Under the pieces are notes generated by a model. That model did not search any database, was not told where the DNA came from, and was given only the letters and a program-made list of their open reading frames with translations. Positions 1-5,314 of a stretch of DNA of 5,314 nt are shown here, in pieces. The DNA comes from Myxococcota bacterium (GTDB lineage: Bacteria > Myxococcota > UBA4151). The translations under genes and the position numbers were made by a program. The number at the start of each line of letters is the position of its first letter. Position 1 is the first letter of the stretch. The DNA lies in assembly GCA_028823075.1 (NCBI GenBank), contig JAPKCE010000169.1, positions 1 to 5,314 on the forward strand, written 5' to 3'.

Positions 1-1
1 G

Positions 2-880
2 GTTGCAGTTCTCGGTCTCAACGGCGTTCCGAAAGCCGGTGATCCGGTTAATGTTACCGATGAGAAAATCGCCAAGCGCGTGACTCAACGCCGTAGCATG
101 CGATCTCGCGAGACTGAACTCGCTGTCGGCGCCCGTATTAACCTTGAGAGCTTCATGGCTCACGGCGCGCCGACCGACGTGGCACGTCAACTCAAGTTGG
201 TCATCAAAGGCGATGTCCACGGTTCGGTCGAGGCTCTTAGGCATAGCCTCAGCGAGCTTAGCGGGCCCAAAGTCGAAGTGCGCGTCATCCATTCTGGTGT
301 CGGTGCTATTACCGCCAACGATGTCAGCCGTGCGGTCACCGCCGGTGCCGTCGTCATCGGTTTCAACATCCGTCCCGACACCAAAGGCGCCGAGGCGGCA
401 GCTCAAGAGGGCATCGACCTGCGCTGCTACAAGGTTATTTACGATGTCGTCGACGAGGTCAAAGCTGCCATGGAAGGCATGCTCGAACCGATCCGCAAAG
501 AGCGCTACTTGGGTCGTGCCCAGGTACGCGACACCTTCCGGGCTCCCAAGCTTGGTACCGTCGCTGGCTGCTTGGTTACCAGCGGGATTCTACGCCGTTC
601 AGCGCAGGTACGCTTGTTGCGTGATCACCAAGAGATCTACCTGGGCGAGCTGAGTTCATTGCGTCGCTTCAAGGATGACGTGCCCGAGGTCAAGTCCGGT
701 ACCGAATGTGGTATGGGGTTGGTTGGCTGGTCCGATCTACAGCCTGAAGATCTCATCGAATGCTTTGAGATCGAAGAGCTGCGTGCCACGCTCGAAGAGC
801 ATAACCAACCGGTCGAGCCCGAACCTAAGGTTGAGCCGGAAGCCGGCGACGACGAGGCCGTGCTCGAGGGCGAAGCCTAG
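2..880 (+). CDS. infB: Translation initiation factor IF-2, C-terminal part (5' end outside window)
   Basis: IF-2 is the GTPase that brings initiator fMet-tRNA to the 30S subunit and promotes 50S joining in the cytoplasm. The window holds the last 292 residues; the N-terminal region and G domain lie upstream. The fragment opens in the beta-barrel domain II (LGLNGVPKAGD, local residues 4-14). It continues through domain III (QLKLVIKGDVHGSVEAL from about residue 63, then VVIGFNIRPD) and the linker helix (YKVIYDVVDEV). It ends with the fMet-tRNA-binding C2 barrel (GRAQVRDTF at 171-179, RFKDDVPEV, GTECGMGL from 233). These blocks are diagnostic for IF-2. The reading frame is open from base 2, so the GTG at 80 is an internal codon, not a start. 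Oddity: about 31 residues follow the usual end of the C2 domain and are strongly acidic (11 Asp/Glu, one Lys). The stop lies 2 bases before the rbfA ATG, consistent with cotranscription and translational coupling. Confidence 0.97.
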   Translation, partial: VAVLGLNGVPKAGDPVNVTDEKIAKRVTQRRSMRSRETELAVGARINLESFMAHGAPTDVARQLKLVIKGDVHGSVEALRHSLSELSGPKVEVRVIHSGVGAITANDVSRAVTAGAVVIGFNIRPDTKGAEAAAQEGIDLRCYKVIYDVVDEVKAAMEGMLEPIRKERYLGRAQVRDTFRAPKLGTVAGCLVTSGILRRSAQVRLLRDHQEIYLGELSSLRRFKDDVPEVKSGTECGMGLVGWSDLQPEDLIECFEIEELRATLEEHNQPVEPEPKVEPEAGDDEAVLEGEA

Positions 881-882
881 TC

Positions 883-1284
883 ATGGCGCATGGGAACTTT
901 CGCCGCGCAGACCGGGTCGAAGTCTCGATTCAGCGCGGCGTTTCGCAGATTCTCACCCGCGGTTTGCCCGAGGATTTACCGGCCCTTATTACCGTAACTG
1001 CGGTCGATATGAGTTCGGATTTGCGTCATGCCAACGTCCTACTCGCCTGCTATTCTCAGGATGAATCGCTAGTCGAGGAGACATTCCGCAAGCTTCAGGG
1101 AATGCAGGCGTTTATACGCGGCGAGCTCCCCAAGTACGTGCCCATGAAGTATGTTCCTCAGTTGCATTTTCGACGTGATGATGCGGCGGTCTACGGCACC
1201 CGTGTGGTCGGTGACCTGGGGCGGCTTGTGAAAGAGGCCGATGCTCGCGAGCAGGATCATCCTGATGAGCCTACTGACGACTGA
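883..1284 (+). CDS. rbfA: 30S ribosome-binding factor A
   Basis: RbfA binds the immature 30S subunit near the 16S rRNA 5' end and assists late maturation and cold adaptation. The 133-residue product has the usual family length. It shows the N-terminal helix (RADRVEVSIQRGVSQIL, residues 8-24), the first strand region (ITVTAVDMSSDLRHANVLL, 36-54) and the C-terminal LPKYVPMKYVPQLHFRRDD block typical of the type-II KH-like fold. The tail is acidic and probably disordered (EADAREQDHPDEPTDD). Oddity: the AxG signature that replaces the KH GxxG loop in RbfA is not visible. At the aligned place (E. coli ASGFIR) the sequence is MQAFIR (residues 74-79). The ATG follows the infB stop by 2 bases. A GAGGG at 866-870 is a possible but distant ribosome binding site, so translational coupling to infB is likely. 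The position between infB and truB confirms identity. Confidence 0.95.
   Translation: MAHGNFRRADRVEVSIQRGVSQILTRGLPEDLPALITVTAVDMSSDLRHANVLLACYSQDESLVEETFRKLQGMQAFIRGELPKYVPMKYVPQLHFRRDDAAVYGTRVVGDLGRLVKEADAREQDHPDEPTDD
1253..1256 (+). promoter_or_regulatory. Probable ribosome binding site that decides the truB start
   Basis: AGGA lies inside the end of rbfA, 8 bases before ATG 1265. This spacing favours 1265 over the in-frame ATG at 1241, whose nearest purine run (GAGG, 1234-1237) is only 3 bases away. The choice is inference from spacing. Confidence 0.5.
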
Positions 1285-2152
1285 TCCAGCCTTGGTGCTG
1301 GTCGATAAGCCTGCCGGCTGGACCAGTCGAAAAGCGGGCGCATTGGTGTCAAAAGCGCTCGGGATTCGCAAAGTCGGCCATCTTGGAACGCTCGACCCCT
1401 TCGCAACCGGCTTGCTGCCGCTTTGCGTTGGCCGTGGCACTCGGCTGAGTTTCTTTCTCGAACAGACGCCAAAGGTGTATCAGGCCGAGCTACAACTCGG
1501 TGCGGCCACCGACAGTGGTGATTGCGAAGGAGAAGTGGTCGAGCAGCGTCCTATCCATACTTTCGATGATGCCCAACTCGCCGCCGTCCAAGCCCGCTTC
1601 TCAGGCATCATTGAGCAGATCCCTCCTATCTTCAGCGCTGTTCGTGTCGGGGGGCAACGCGCCTACAAATTGGCACGAAAAGGGCACGCTGTTGAAATGC
1701 CCTCCCGGCAGGTGCAGATCGATGCTTTGCAGATTGAGCGTGTCGGTGATGACAAGCTGATTTTGCATGTGACCTGTGGTGCTGGAACTTATATTCGTAG
1801 CCTCGGGCGCGACATCGCCGAAGCTTTGGGTAACGTCGGGCATTTGACGGCGCTACGCCGCCTACAGGTCGGGGCGCTACTGGCCGCCCAAGCAAGCCAT
1901 CCAGAAGCGCTTCAAGCCGAAGCGGTTTGGAGTACAGCAAAACTGCTCGCTAAAGTGGGTCAGCCGCTGCGTTTGTCCGGTGGGGACTGCGCCCATATTC
2001 GAGATGGCAAGCCTTTAGAAATACTTAGTTCTTTGTCGTCTTTACCGCTGGCTCGCTACGCTGTTTTCAACGAAGAGGAGCCGATAGCACTTATTGAAAA
2101 ATGTGCCGAGGGTTGGACGATTCTACGCGGGATAGCGCAGCGAGGAGCATAG
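1265..2152 (+). CDS. truB: tRNA pseudouridine(55) synthase TruB
   Basis: TruB isomerises U55 to pseudouridine in the T-loop of tRNAs and also acts as a tRNA chaperone. With the chosen start the product has 295 residues, a normal length. Visible motifs are LVLVDKPAGWTS near the N-terminus and GHLGTLDPFATGLLP with the catalytic Asp44 (codon 1394-1396). Further on are VYQAELQLGAATDSGD with the conserved active-site Tyr, QIPPIFSAVRVGGQRAY, and GTYIRSLGRDIAEALG followed by HLTALRRLQVG. The last 65 or so residues fit the small C-terminal PUA-like RNA-binding domain. Start choice: ATG 1265 has AGGA at 1253-1256 with 8 bases of spacing. The upstream in-frame ATG at 1241 has GAGG only 3 bases before it and adds MLASRIIL, which resembles nothing in the family. 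The 20-base overlap with rbfA suggests translational coupling. Confidence 0.96.
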   Translation: MSLLTTDPALVLVDKPAGWTSRKAGALVSKALGIRKVGHLGTLDPFATGLLPLCVGRGTRLSFFLEQTPKVYQAELQLGAATDSGDCEGEVVEQRPIHTFDDAQLAAVQARFSGIIEQIPPIFSAVRVGGQRAYKLARKGHAVEMPSRQVQIDALQIERVGDDKLILHVTCGAGTYIRSLGRDIAEALGNVGHLTALRRLQVGALLAAQASHPEALQAEAVWSTAKLLAKVGQPLRLSGGDCAHIRDGKPLEILSSLSSLPLARYAVFNEEEPIALIEKCAEGWTILRGIAQRGA

Positions 2153-2165
2153 TGCTTCTTGACAT

Positions 2166-2188
2166 CCCTTACGCGCGAGCGTGAAGGG
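2166..2188 (+). promoter_or_regulatory. RNA hairpin with GCGA tetraloop that pairs with the PPIase ribosome binding site
   Basis: In the 43-base gap between truB and the PPIase gene, the left arm CCCTTACGC (2166-2174) pairs with the right arm GCGTGAAGGG (2179-2188). This gives 9 Watson-Crick pairs with a single bulged G at 2183, closed by GCGA (2175-2178), a GNRA tetraloop. The right arm contains AAGGG (2184-2188), the best Shine-Dalgarno for ATG 2196, and CCCTT at 2166-2170 covers it. No U-tract follows, so it does not look like an intrinsic terminator. Such an element can lower translation, act as an RNA thermometer, or couple PPIase synthesis to ribosomes finishing truB. The structure is seen directly; its role is inference. 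Confidence 0.6.
2184..2188 (+). promoter_or_regulatory. Ribosome binding site of the PPIase gene
   Basis: AAGGG is followed by a 7-base spacer and ATG 2196, which sets the start there. The alternative in-frame GTG at 2181 lies within the hairpin, 3 bases ahead of this motif, and has no purine-rich motif at a suitable distance upstream. The site forms the 3' half of the hairpin at 2166-2188. Confidence 0.7.
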
Positions 2189-2195
2189 CTCTGGT

Positions 2196-2741
2196 ATGGA
2201 TACAAACAATACCGGCATTCCCGCGGGCGACGGCCAACTGATCGCTCATCTTATCACCAACCACGGTACCATGGTTGTGCAGCTCGAAGAGCAGCAGGCG
2301 CCTAGTACCGTCGCAAACTTCGTCGCCTTGGCGACGGGCAATAAACTCTATTCGGACCCTCGCGGGCACGAACCGGGCACACCCTACTACGACGGCACGA
2401 TCTTTCATCGGGTGATTCCAGGCTTTATGCTTCAGGGCGGTGATCCCACCGGTACCGGAAGTGGCGGGCCGGGCTATAACTTTGAAGATGAGTTTCATCC
2501 TGACTTGCGTCACGATGGTCCGGGCATCTTGAGCATGGCGAACCGTGGTCCTAACACTAATGGCTCGCAGTTCTTCGTCTGTCAGGTACCCTGTCCTCAC
2601 TTGGACAACCGCCATGCGGTCTTTGGTCGAGTGATCGAGGGGCTTGAGGTGATCGATGCCATCGCCGCACAGCCCACCGGCGGTATGGACCGTCCGCTCG
2701 AGCCGGTCGTCTTGGAGCGCGTTGAGGTGCTGCGCCGTTAG
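2196..2741 (+). CDS. Cyclophilin-type peptidyl-prolyl cis-trans isomerase, cytosolic
   Basis: The enzyme catalyses cis-trans isomerisation of Xaa-Pro bonds and assists protein folding. The 181-residue product is a single cyclophilin domain after a short polar leader of about 13 residues. There is no signal peptide, so it should act in the cytoplasm. Human CypA active-site residues are matched: Arg55 by Arg72 (in FHRVIPGFMLQGGD), Phe60 by Phe77, Met61 by Met78, Gln63 by Gln80. Ala101 and Asn102 match Ala115 and Asn116, Gln111 and Phe113 match Gln125 and Phe127 (GPNTNGSQFFV), and His126 matches His140. Trp121 of CypA, which contacts cyclosporin, is His135 here; bacterial cyclophilins often differ at this place, so drug binding is probably weak. 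The longer segment between the first helix and FHRVI (residues 49-69) is common in bacterial members. It lies 43 bases after truB, a place often held by rpsO. The family is certain, but the choice among ppi gene names is not. Confidence 0.96.
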   Translation: MDTNNTGIPAGDGQLIAHLITNHGTMVVQLEEQQAPSTVANFVALATGNKLYSDPRGHEPGTPYYDGTIFHRVIPGFMLQGGDPTGTGSGGPGYNFEDEFHPDLRHDGPGILSMANRGPNTNGSQFFVCQVPCPHLDNRHAVFGRVIEGLEVIDAIAAQPTGGMDRPLEPVVLERVEVLRR

Positions 2742-2755
2742 CGGACAGCGGAAAT

Positions 2756-2760
2756 GGAGA
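2756..2760 (+). promoter_or_regulatory. Ribosome binding site of the Cys-rich lipoprotein gene
   Basis: GGAGA is followed by TAAA and ATG 2765. It supports this start and lies in the 23-base gap after the PPIase stop, leaving little room for a separate promoter between the two genes. Confidence 0.6.
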
Positions 2761-2764
2761 TAAA

Positions 2765-3805
2765 ATGAAGTTCTCAAATAGTTTTGGCGCTGTCGCTCTC
2801 TGCGTTTCGCTGGTCGCGATGGGTGCTCAATGCGGCGGTGAGCCGGTGACTCAATGTGAGGATTCGGAAGGGCGCATCGTCGCCTGTCCGGACAGCGACG
2901 CTGGAAATATCGTCGTCCATCACGACGCAGGCCCTCGTCCCGACGCGGGCAGCGCGGATACGGGGCGAAACCTGCCTTTCGAAGCACAATGCAACGCTGG
3001 CGAACAAGGTGGTTGTCGCTTTGCTTGTTTGGATACCCCTGAGGATTGGCCGGGCGAAGCTAGCGATGGCTTCTGCACCAAGCCTTGCACCAACCATCAA
3101 GACTGTGGGGAGTCGGACCATTGGCGATGTGAAGAGGTCAACGCTGAATATGTCTGCGTCCGGGATCATGACAGCAGCCCGCCAACGGCTCAGTGGGTCG
3201 GTATCAACGCCTCGCGCAGCCTGTTCGGTAGTGGCCTTACGGTCCTTGAATTCGAAGCCCATGATGATCGTGCTCTCGGCGAGGTGAGTTTTGAAGTGGC
3301 TGGTAACAGCGTCGCCGTCGTCGCCGCCGCCCCGGTGATTGACGATCGCGGTGTTACTCGTCGCTACAGCGTGAGCGTAGCGAGCAGCAGCAACGATCAG
3401 CAGGTCAGCGCTACGATTAGCGACTCCATCGGTCAGAGCATCGAACTCGAGCGCGTGCTTAGCTACGACACGACCGGCCCTAGCGTTGAGTTGGTCGAAG
3501 ACCAAAACGTACGTGCGGGAGGCTGCGTGCCCTCACCCAGTTCAGTTGCTGTCATAGCGACCGACAACAGCGCTTTAGTCCATGTGCGCATCCTCGTGGA
3601 TGACACTGTGGTAGCAACCATCCTTCCCGATGGAAATGCTGCGCGAATCGCCACTGGAACGATGGTTGACTATCGCGCCGCTGGCATTGTTTCGGGGTTG
3701 CATAACTTGAAGGCAGTCGCTGAGGATTCAGCCGGGAATACCGCTGAAGACACCATCCGCTTACGCATTATGACCGAACGATCCTCAGGGAACCCCTGCG
3801 ATTAG
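2765..3805 (+). CDS. Exported Cys-rich protein with Ig-like repeats, probable lipoprotein
   Basis: I do not recognise a named family. The 346-residue product starts with a signal peptide: K2, a hydrophobic stretch from about 7 to 19, then GAQC with Cys23 as likely lipidated residue. Gln at -1 departs from the usual Ala/Gly/Ser, so cleavage by signal peptidase I after Ala21 is the alternative. Residues 43-67 form a flexible linker with three Asp-Ala-Gly triplets (45-47, 54-56, 60-62), a style common in myxobacterial secreted proteins. A disulfide-rich domain follows with eight Cys at 76, 84, 88, 104, 108, 114, 122 and 131. Residues about 139-236 and 237-346 look like two divergent Ig-like beta-sandwich units. 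Each has an Asp-rich opening (HDDRALGEVSFEV; TDNSALVHVRILV) and a late strand ending in a turn (ISDSIGQ; AEDSAGN). The second unit is bracketed by Cys254 and Cys345, a possible disulfide. No catalytic motif is visible. A binding, adhesion or structural role at the envelope is inferred from fold only. Confidence 0.85.
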   Translation: MKFSNSFGAVALCVSLVAMGAQCGGEPVTQCEDSEGRIVACPDSDAGNIVVHHDAGPRPDAGSADTGRNLPFEAQCNAGEQGGCRFACLDTPEDWPGEASDGFCTKPCTNHQDCGESDHWRCEEVNAEYVCVRDHDSSPPTAQWVGINASRSLFGSGLTVLEFEAHDDRALGEVSFEVAGNSVAVVAAAPVIDDRGVTRRYSVSVASSSNDQQVSATISDSIGQSIELERVLSYDTTGPSVELVEDQNVRAGGCVPSPSSVAVIATDNSALVHVRILVDDTVVATILPDGNAARIATGTMVDYRAAGIVSGLHNLKAVAEDSAGNTAEDTIRLRIMTERSSGNPCD

Positions 3806-3813
3806 AACAGTTT

Positions 3814-3818
3814 AGGAG
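3814..3818 (+). promoter_or_regulatory. Ribosome binding site for the TTG start of the VWA lipoprotein
   Basis: AGGAG is followed by a 5-base spacer and TTG at 3824. The frame is closed upstream by the TAG at 3803-3805, which is also the stop of the preceding gene. No ATG or GTG lies between that stop and the signal peptide, so this site decides the start. Confidence 0.75.
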
Positions 3819-3823
3819 TTGCC

Positions 3824-5314
3824 TTGCTCGTTTGCCTGTCACGACTATGGATTGTTGCTGCGCTGGTATTTGCATCCGCCTGTGAGGACCACAGCTTTAT
3901 CGAGGTCAAGCCGATCTGTGCTCGGCAGGTCGTCGAAACTCGCGCCCTAAGGCGAGCGCGTCCCGTCGATATTCTGTTTGTCATCGACGATTCCCGCACC
4001 ATGCAGGAAGAGCGGCAGCAGATCGCCGCCAATTTGGTGGCGCGGCCGGGCTGCGATATCGCCAACAATCCAGACGATCCGAATTGTGGCTTTATGGAGC
4101 TCATGGTTGCCGCCGCCGAGTCACAAAACCTCGAAGATGGGGATGATTACTTTCACATCGGTGTGGTTACCACCTCGGATGCTGCACCGGACGACGCTGG
4201 TGATCTCCTAGTCGGCCCTGGATGTTTGTTCGTCGAGAACGGCGCAACGCCAGCCGTGATCACCTCGCGGCACGGTAGCGCGGCAGTGACGATGATGCGC
4301 CAGCGCATCGCCGCTATTCCCTCCAACGGCTCGGTTTTTGAACAGGGCCTGGAGAATATTAAGTTGTTGGTTGAAGGTGGCGGCAGCGACCCGCGTTGTG
4401 CCGACCATAAAACCCAATTTCTTCGAGACTCTGCTCGCTTGATCATCGTCGTTATCAGCGATGAGGATGATTGTTCGCATGCAGGAGGCGCACCCGGTGG
4501 TTTGAACTCGACTGACTGTTACCGAGACGACTTTCCGAAGTATCCGCTGCGCCGTTATATCGATTCGCTAAAAGCGTTAAAGCCGAATCCCGACGATGTC
4601 GCTTTAGCGGTGATCGCCGGCGGTGTGTTCGACCCGGACCCAGCGCGCCCGGACCACCGGTCGGTCTTTTGTACCGGGTCCGTCGACTGTGAACCCGGGC
4701 AGATCTGCAAGTACCAGCGTTGTTCCCAGGACAATGAATGCAGTGAGGGGCGAGTCTGCTTACCTAGCGGTGACGATGCCAACATCAAGGTCTGCACGCC
4801 TCAGAACCGTGCCGACCCAGCCGGCCTGTGCGGTGGTATTTTAGCCGAGGCCTGCAACCGCGACCCACAAGGCAGCAACCTGCCAACCCTGGACTCGATC
4901 GACCCGAACGACCCGAGTGACCGCTGTTGGTCCATTGGCGGAGGCCCGGGAAACGCTTGCAACCAAGATAGCAACCGTTGTCGCCCGCTAAACGGTTGGG
5001 TACGCCAGGCAGTGCAACACCCACACTTTTGCGCCTCGGATCACGGGGGGCGCTATTTCGAACTGGCAACCCAACTTTTCGCCGGAACCGACGGCCGTTA
5101 CCTGCTCGACACCATCTGCGCCGATGATTATCGTCGCACCCTTCAAGAGGTCGCTAGCTTGCTCATTCTGGTGCCGGCTTTAGAGTTGGTCGAGCCGCCG
5201 AAGGACCCTCGTGATATGAAGGTGACCTTGGCGCGTCGCAACGAGGATGGGAGCCATGCCACAGCCGAAGAGATTCCGGTTTACGACCCTGAAAATGGTG
5301 TTGATGATGGCTGG
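3824..5314 (+). CDS. VWA-domain lipoprotein with Cys-rich insertion (3' end outside window), TTG start
   Basis: This is an exported von Willebrand factor A protein, 497 residues in the window with no stop before the edge. Arg7 and a hydrophobic core (about 8-18) lead to the lipobox FASAC, with Cys20 as lipid anchor. The VWA domain starts at VDILFVIDDSRTM (48-60). Asp55, Ser57 and Thr59 give a DxSxT metal site (MIDAS); TTSD at 116-119 and SDEDDC at 212-217 are likely the later metal-binding loops. After strand AVIAGG (262-267) comes a Cys-rich segment (283-324) with two copies of C-x5-C-x5-C. More Cys follow at 336, 344, 368, 379, 386 and 403. The fold appears to resume at GRYFELATQLF and the DTICADDY block (429-436), which is typical of deltaproteobacterial VWA proteins. 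MIDAS domains bind Mg2+ and mediate protein contacts; the ligand is unknown. The start is TTG with AGGAG 5 bases upstream. It lies 18 bases after the preceding exported-protein gene, so the two are probably cotranscribed. Confidence 0.92.
   Translation, partial: MLVCLSRLWIVAALVFASACEDHSFIEVKPICARQVVETRALRRARPVDILFVIDDSRTMQEERQQIAANLVARPGCDIANNPDDPNCGFMELMVAAAESQNLEDGDDYFHIGVVTTSDAAPDDAGDLLVGPGCLFVENGATPAVITSRHGSAAVTMMRQRIAAIPSNGSVFEQGLENIKLLVEGGGSDPRCADHKTQFLRDSARLIIVVISDEDDCSHAGGAPGGLNSTDCYRDDFPKYPLRRYIDSLKALKPNPDDVALAVIAGGVFDPDPARPDHRSVFCTGSVDCEPGQICKYQRCSQDNECSEGRVCLPSGDDANIKVCTPQNRADPAGLCGGILAEACNRDPQGSNLPTLDSIDPNDPSDRCWSIGGGPGNACNQDSNRCRPLNGWVRQAVQHPHFCASDHGGRYFELATQLFAGTDGRYLLDTICADDYRRTLQEVASLLILVPALELVEPPKDPRDMKVTLARRNEDGSHATAEEIPVYDPENGVDDGW
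4670..4759 (+). repeat. Two tandem 13-residue Cys units encoded inside the VWA gene
   Basis: Units CTGSVDCEPGQIC (4670-4708) and CSQDNECSEGRVC (4721-4759) share the pattern C-[TS]-x3-[DE]-C-x2-G-x-[IV]-C. They are separated by four residues (KYQR). The nucleotide copies have diverged, so this is an old protein-level duplication rather than a recent DNA repeat. Each unit probably forms a small disulfide-stabilised loop. Confidence 0.7.

Noticed and set aside
144..653. Second + strand frame inside infB
   Set aside because: It is out of frame with a clearly conserved IF-2 sequence and encodes a Ser/Ala-rich product without motifs.
1241..1264. Upstream ATG 1241 as the truB start
   Set aside because: The purine run is only 3 bases from the ATG, and the extra eight residues do not resemble TruB. 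ATG 1265 has better spacing. It remains a possible alternative.
2159..2164. TTGACA, a perfect sigma-70 -35 hexamer after truB
   Set aside because: No TATAAT-like sequence lies 16-18 bases downstream; those positions hold the GC-rich hairpin arm. It is probably chance.
2166..2188. Hairpin as an intrinsic terminator for truB
   Set aside because: The bases after the stem are CTCTGGTATG, with no U-run, and the stem overlaps the next gene's ribosome binding site.
2181..2195. GTG 2181 as the PPIase start
   Set aside because: It sits in the hairpin stem without a suitable ribosome binding site, whereas AAGGG at 2184-2188 is ideally placed for ATG 2196.
2169..2987. Long open frame on the - strand (272 codons) across the PPIase gene
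   Set aside because: It lies opposite a well-conserved cyclophilin with all active-site residues and has no recognisable motif. It is Arg/His-rich in the manner of antisense frames in GC-rich DNA.
3309..3334. GTCGCC-like triplet repetition
   Set aside because: It encodes a Val/Ala-rich beta strand in the Ig-like region. It is low-complexity codon use rather than a functional DNA repeat.
2774..3505. Long open frame on the - strand (243 codons) across the Cys-rich lipoprotein gene
   Set aside because: The + strand gene here has a ribosome binding site, signal peptide and ordered Cys pattern. The antisense product shows no domain or export signal.
4631..4680. Inverted repeat GACCCGG (4631-4637) / CCGGGTC (4674-4680), with TTTT inside
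   Set aside because: It is short, widely spaced and wholly inside the VWA coding sequence, at a level expected for GC-rich DNA. It is not a credible terminator.
4699..4708. Perfect 10-base palindrome GCAGATCTGC
   Set aside because: It lies inside the VWA coding region within conserved Cys-unit codons. There is no second copy nearby and no reason to call it an operator.

Overview
The window reads as a compact, co-directional stretch of a bacterial chromosome, with every supported gene on the + strand and no intergenic gap longer than 43 bases. Several traits point to a deltaproteobacterial-grade organism, most likely Myxococcota or Bradymonadota. Base composition is fairly GC-rich but not extreme. 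There are two exported, cysteine-rich proteins, one with Asp-Ala-Gly linker triplets and one with a VWA domain of the 'DDSxxM ... ICxDDY' kind, and both styles are familiar from those groups. The taxonomic call is inference from protein style only; no rRNA or other direct marker is present.

Layout: (1) 2-880, the 3' end of infB (translation initiation factor IF-2, end of domain II to the C-terminus), with an unusual acidic tail. (2) 883-1284, rbfA, a 30S ribosome maturation factor that has lost its AxG signature. (3) 1265-2152, truB (tRNA pseudouridine-55 synthase), overlapping rbfA by 20 bases. These three form the classic infB-rbfA-truB translation block. (4) 2196-2741, a cytosolic cyclophilin-type peptidyl-prolyl isomerase. 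It sits where rpsO would follow truB in many bacteria, and an RNA hairpin in front of it pairs with its ribosome binding site. (5) 2765-3805, an exported, probable lipoprotein with a disulfide-rich domain and two Ig-like beta-sandwich repeats. (6) 3824-5314, running off the window, a second lipoprotein. It starts at TTG and has a VWA domain interrupted by a cysteine-rich insertion.

The first three genes act on the ribosome and tRNA and are very probably cotranscribed. The PPIase is a general folding factor. The last two genes look like a pair of surface or periplasmic proteins that share the transcription unit. They may act together at the cell envelope, but the sequence offers no proof beyond adjacency and shared architecture.

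I see no tRNA, rRNA, CRISPR array, insertion sequence, attachment site or convincing intrinsic terminator. The observations most worth a second look are the SD-sequestering hairpin with a GCGA tetraloop at 2166-2188, the TTG-started VWA lipoprotein with its cysteine-rich insertion, and the missing AxG motif in RbfA. No clearly new multi-gene system can be claimed from this window.
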